Assembly: GCA_002428995.1 (NCBI GenBank)
Contig: DIYJ01000006.1
Span: forward strand, 186,001-250,000
Reading direction: 5' to 3'
Source of the DNA: Flavobacteriales bacterium UBA6057
Lineage (GTDB): Bacteria > Bacteroidota > Bacteroidia > Flavobacteriales_G > Salibacteraceae
Length of the DNA: 64,000 bases
Shown: piece after piece, positions 61,877 through 64,000 of the stretch
Numbering within the stretch: position 1 is the first letter of the stretch
Layout: every line of letters begins with the position of its first letter
Translations under genes and position numbers: made by a program
The notes under the pieces: generated by a model
The model's input: the letters and a program-made list of their open reading frames with translations, nothing else
Databases searched by the model: none
Told to the model about the DNA's origin: nothing

Positions 61877-62221
61877 ATGAAAGACTTCATGCTCATTTTC
61901 ATTGGAGAAGATTACATCACAATGGGAATGTCTCCCGAAGAAATGCAAGAGCGCATGGGCCGCTGGGCGGCCTGGAGCGAAAAAATGGACGCCAATGGCA
62001 TCAAGCATCGCGGAGACGCGTTGCTCGCCCCCGTTACCCGCATCAGCGGAGTAGAGCGAACACGCACCGATCTTGCTGCGGCAGAAGTAAAGGAGCTTGT
62101 AGGTGGCTACTACACCATTACTGTAGAAAACCTTGAAAAGGCCATTGAGGTCGCTCAGGATTATCCTGACTACGATCTTGGCGGCTATGTAGAGGTACGC
62201 GAGGTGATGGTGTTCGAATAG
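61877..62221 (+). CDS. YCII-related (DGPF-like) protein
   Basis: The 114-residue protein has FMLIFIGEDYITMGMSPEEMQERMGRWAAW and TITVENLEKAIEVAQDYPDYDLGGYVEVREVM, the signature of YCII/DGPF proteins paired with ECF42 sigma factors. Its TAG stop shares one base with the GTG start of the sigma gene, so they are translationally coupled. The exact function of the pair is not established. Confidence 0.9.
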   Translation: MKDFMLIFIGEDYITMGMSPEEMQERMGRWAAWSEKMDANGIKHRGDALLAPVTRISGVERTRTDLAAAEVKELVGGYYTITVENLEKAIEVAQDYPDYDLGGYVEVREVMVFE

Positions 62222-63462
62222 TGACCAAGCCTAAAATGATAGACCATCTTTTCCGTCATCAGTACGGAAAGATGGTCTCTATCCTGACCCGAATTTTTGG
62301 ACTGGCTCATCTTCAGTTGATTGAAGATGCTGTGCAGGACACTTTTGTGATGGCCATGAAGACCTGGCGGGAAGGCGTTCCTGAGAATCCCGAGGCATGG
62401 CTTACAAAAGCGGCAAAGAACCGCGTGCTCGATCTTTTCAGAAAGATCAATGCAGACCAGGAACGGGAAGGTAAGTGGGTGAGTGGTCCGGCCACCATTG
62501 CCCTGAATGAGCTTTTCCTCGATAGCGAAATTGTGGACAGTCAGTTGAGGATGATTTTTGCAGCCTGCAATCCTGCTTTAAAGCCTCAGGATCAAATTGC
62601 TTTTGCTCTCAAAACGATTTCGGGATTCAGCGCTCAGGAAATTGCTTCAGCGCTCTTGCTGAAGGAAGAAACCGTGAAGAAGCGTCTGGTCAGAGCTCGG
62701 AAGGTCATCGCTTCTGAAAACATCGTGTTTGAGATTCCTACAGGGCCAAGTTTACCAGAGAGATTGCACCGCGTGATGGAGGTGATTTACCTGATCTTCA
62801 ATGAAGGTTTTCACAGCAATCGTCAAGAAGCCCTCATCCGCGAAGAGCTTTGCGGAGAAGCGCTGCGGCTCTGCAAACTATTGCTGACCAATGAACACAC
62901 CGCCACTGGCGATGCTCAGGCGCTCTTTGCACTGTTTTGCTTTCATTCTGCACGCCTGCGCAGCAAGGTGAACGAACAGGGGCAAGTCTTAAGCCTGAAA
63001 GAACAGGACCGCTCCTTGTGGTACGCCCCATTGATTAGTGTGGGTTACCACGCACTTCAAAAGGCTGTCCAAAGCCCTTTTGGTATCTATCACTTTGAGG
63101 CCGCCATTGCCGCTGAGCACGTAATGGCCGAGAGCTATGAAGACACCAACTGGAAGCAGATATTGCGACACTACGAGCAACTCGACATTCTGCATCCCTC
63201 TACCTTCAACAAGCTTAACCTGGCGACCGTACATCTGCAATTGAATGATTTTGAAGCCGCCCGATCGCTGCTCGAAGCCATTGAACCCGAGAGCCTTGAA
63301 CAACGTGCTTACTTGTATCATGGGCTGTGGGCCGAATACTTCCTTCGCATGCACCTAAAGAAAGAAGGGCTGGCAGCCATGGAAGAAGCCCTGGCTAAGG
63401 TGAGGAACAAAGCTGAGCGCGAGTTCCTGGAAAGGAAGAAGGATAAGCTGGAACAGCTTTAA
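62221..63462 (+). CDS. ECF42-type RNA polymerase sigma factor with C-terminal extension
   Basis: Starts with GTG at 62221. The 413-residue protein has sigma region 2 (about 6-70, LIEDAVQDTFVMAMKTWREGVPENPEAWL) and region 4 (about 110-165, FALKTISGFSAQEIASALLLKEETVKKRLVRARKVI), then a long helical C-terminal part (about 185-413) with TPR-like repeats that is characteristic of the ECF42 group. These factors have no classical anti-sigma factor; regulation is thought to involve the C-terminal domain. The partner YCII genes are adjacent. Confidence 0.92.
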   Translation: MTKPKMIDHLFRHQYGKMVSILTRIFGLAHLQLIEDAVQDTFVMAMKTWREGVPENPEAWLTKAAKNRVLDLFRKINADQEREGKWVSGPATIALNELFLDSEIVDSQLRMIFAACNPALKPQDQIAFALKTISGFSAQEIASALLLKEETVKKRLVRARKVIASENIVFEIPTGPSLPERLHRVMEVIYLIFNEGFHSNRQEALIREELCGEALRLCKLLLTNEHTATGDAQALFALFCFHSARLRSKVNEQGQVLSLKEQDRSLWYAPLISVGYHALQKAVQSPFGIYHFEAAIAAEHVMAESYEDTNWKQILRHYEQLDILHPSTFNKLNLATVHLQLNDFEAARSLLEAIEPESLEQRAYLYHGLWAEYFLRMHLKKEGLAAMEEALAKVRNKAEREFLERKKDKLEQL

Positions 63463-63509
63463 CCGTTCTCGATACATCCCGATTTACATCGGGACACTCG
63501 AACTGACAT
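63463..63509 (+). repeat. REP-like palindrome, copy A
   Basis: CCGTTCTCGATACATCCC, then a hairpin CCCGAT-TTAC-ATCGGG, then GACACTCGAACTGACAT. It begins directly after the stop codon of the sigma gene. Copies B and C share the flanks. Confidence 0.85.
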
Positions 63510-63595
63510 ATGGCTACGGACAGGGTTGGTGTCACACGCTTCTAGTCATTCTTAAACAAAGCCAAACCCCAAAAACACCTCTGGAGTGGAGTACC

Positions 63596-63643
63596 ATGTC
63601 AGTTCGAGTGTCCCAAGCTCAGCTTGGGATGTATCGAGAACGG
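63596..63643 (-). repeat. REP-like palindrome, copy B (inverted to A)
   Basis: On the minus strand it reads CCGTTCTCGATACATCCC and GACACTCGAACTGACAT, exactly like copy A, but the inner hairpin is CCCAAGCT-G-AGCTTGGG. Loops and stems differ, pairing is preserved. A and B form an inverted pair 86 bases apart, which is a REPIN-like layout. Confidence 0.85.
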
Positions 63644-63688
63644 TTCATTACATCACGCTAAATACAGATTCACTAGCTTCATATCCAC

Positions 63689-63985
63689 GTGTCCTACTAC
63701 GTTTATATTCTTGAATGCGCTGACGGGAATCTATACACGGGCGTAACCAACAACCTGAAGCGAAGATTTCAAGAGCATCAAGAAGGCCGAAACCCTGGCA
63801 GTTACACCAGCGTTCGAAGGCCGTTGGAATTGAAATGGTTCGGAGAGTTCACTGATGTTAAAGAAGCAATCGCTAAGGAAAAGCAGATCAAACGGTGGTC
63901 TTGGGCAAAAAAGAGAGCTCTTATGAATAGCGATTGGAAAGAGCTTGCTCAGCGATCAAAGAAGAGATTCGGAGGGAAGGAGTAG
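63689..63985 (+). CDS. GIY-YIG nuclease domain protein
   Basis: GTG start at 63689, 98 residues. The domain has YVY (4-6) and YTG (16-18) in place of GIY and YIG, R25/R26 in NNLKRRFQEH, and E64 in the AIAKEKQIKRW helix, which are the expected catalytic positions. It matches UPF0213/UvrC-type small single-domain GIY-YIG proteins. It lies between palindromes B (upstream) and C (directly after its stop), so it may be moved with them or act on them. Family function is not known. Confidence 0.9.
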   Translation: MSYYVYILECADGNLYTGVTNNLKRRFQEHQEGRNPGSYTSVRRPLELKWFGEFTDVKEAIAKEKQIKRWSWAKKRALMNSDWKELAQRSKKRFGGKE

Positions 63986-64000
63986 CCGTTCTCGATACAT
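63986..64000 (+). repeat. REP-like palindrome, copy C (truncated by window edge)
   Basis: CCGTTCTCGATACAT, identical to the first 15 bases of copy A and in the same orientation, starts directly after the stop codon of the GIY-YIG gene. Confidence 0.8.

Noticed and set aside
1..64000. tRNA, rRNA, riboswitch and CRISPR signatures
   Set aside because: No cloverleaf with GTTCRA arm, no rRNA core, no conserved riboswitch core and no regular repeat-spacer array could be found by reading.

Overview
The window is about 64 kb of chromosome from a member of the Bacteroidota, most likely an aerobic, free-living Flavobacteriales-type bacterium. The evidence is: several secreted proteins end in a type IX secretion system (T9SS) type A sorting domain; there is a CarboxypepD_reg-like TonB-dependent receptor; two beta-propeller/Y_Y_Y histidine kinases are paired with LytTR response regulators; Bacteroidota-type promoter boxes (TAnnTTTG) occur; Shine-Dalgarno sequences are scarce; and there are Omp28-type lipoproteins and an ECF42-type sigma factor with YCII partners. 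I see no rRNA, tRNA, CRISPR array, phage or classical insertion sequence. Genes are tightly packed and most have family-level matches.

Layout. 1-2.4 kb (minus): the edge of a secreted HExxH protein, a DUF4345 membrane protein, a WYL regulator and a secreted unknown. 2.4-10.4 kb (minus): a T9SS beta-helix protein and a 2150-residue beta-helix protein. 10.9-14.6 kb (plus, divergent): propeller histidine kinase and LytTR regulator. 14.6-20.6 kb (minus): AraC regulator, DoxX-like protein, two short-chain dehydrogenases, an MFS permease, a methyltransferase. 20.6-23.5 kb (plus): ABC-F ATPase and Omp28-like lipoprotein. 23.7-33.4 kb (plus): a GbsR/MarR-type regulator and a run of small membrane proteins, a TIGR01777 epimerase, the ergothioneine enzymes EgtB and EgtD, a DUF427 protein, an MFS permease, a DinB-like protein and a Gre-like protein. 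33.6-45 kb: TonB-dependent receptor, rRNA methyltransferase, T9SS proteins, an orphan T9SS tail, a 2-oxoglutarate hydroxylase and a YadA-head/S74 autoprotease/T9SS protein. 45-51.6 kb (plus): LOG protein, pseudouridine synthase, two DEAD-box helicases, a Cu-monooxygenase-like lipoprotein, a TonB C-terminal protein. 51.8-55.5 kb: second kinase/LytTR pair. 55.5-61.2 kb: sterol desaturase, NAPE-PLD-like hydrolase, epimerase, esterase and an HTTM-DCC fusion. 61.5-64 kb: YCII pair with its ECF sigma factor, then a GIY-YIG nuclease gene among palindromic repeats.

The most unusual signals are: (a) the GIY-YIG gene set between REP-like palindromes whose hairpins differ by compensatory changes; (b) two copies of a 28-bp operator (CTTTCA-N8-TGAAAG plus TTCTGAAA) in front of the GbsR-type gene and in front of the membrane-protein operon that follows it; (c) three direct repeats with an exact 21-bp period between the S74/T9SS gene and the LOG gene, the geometry expected for LytTR-type regulators; (d) the S74 autoprotease placed upstream of a T9SS sorting domain; and (e) a giant beta-helix protein without a recognisable sorting domain.
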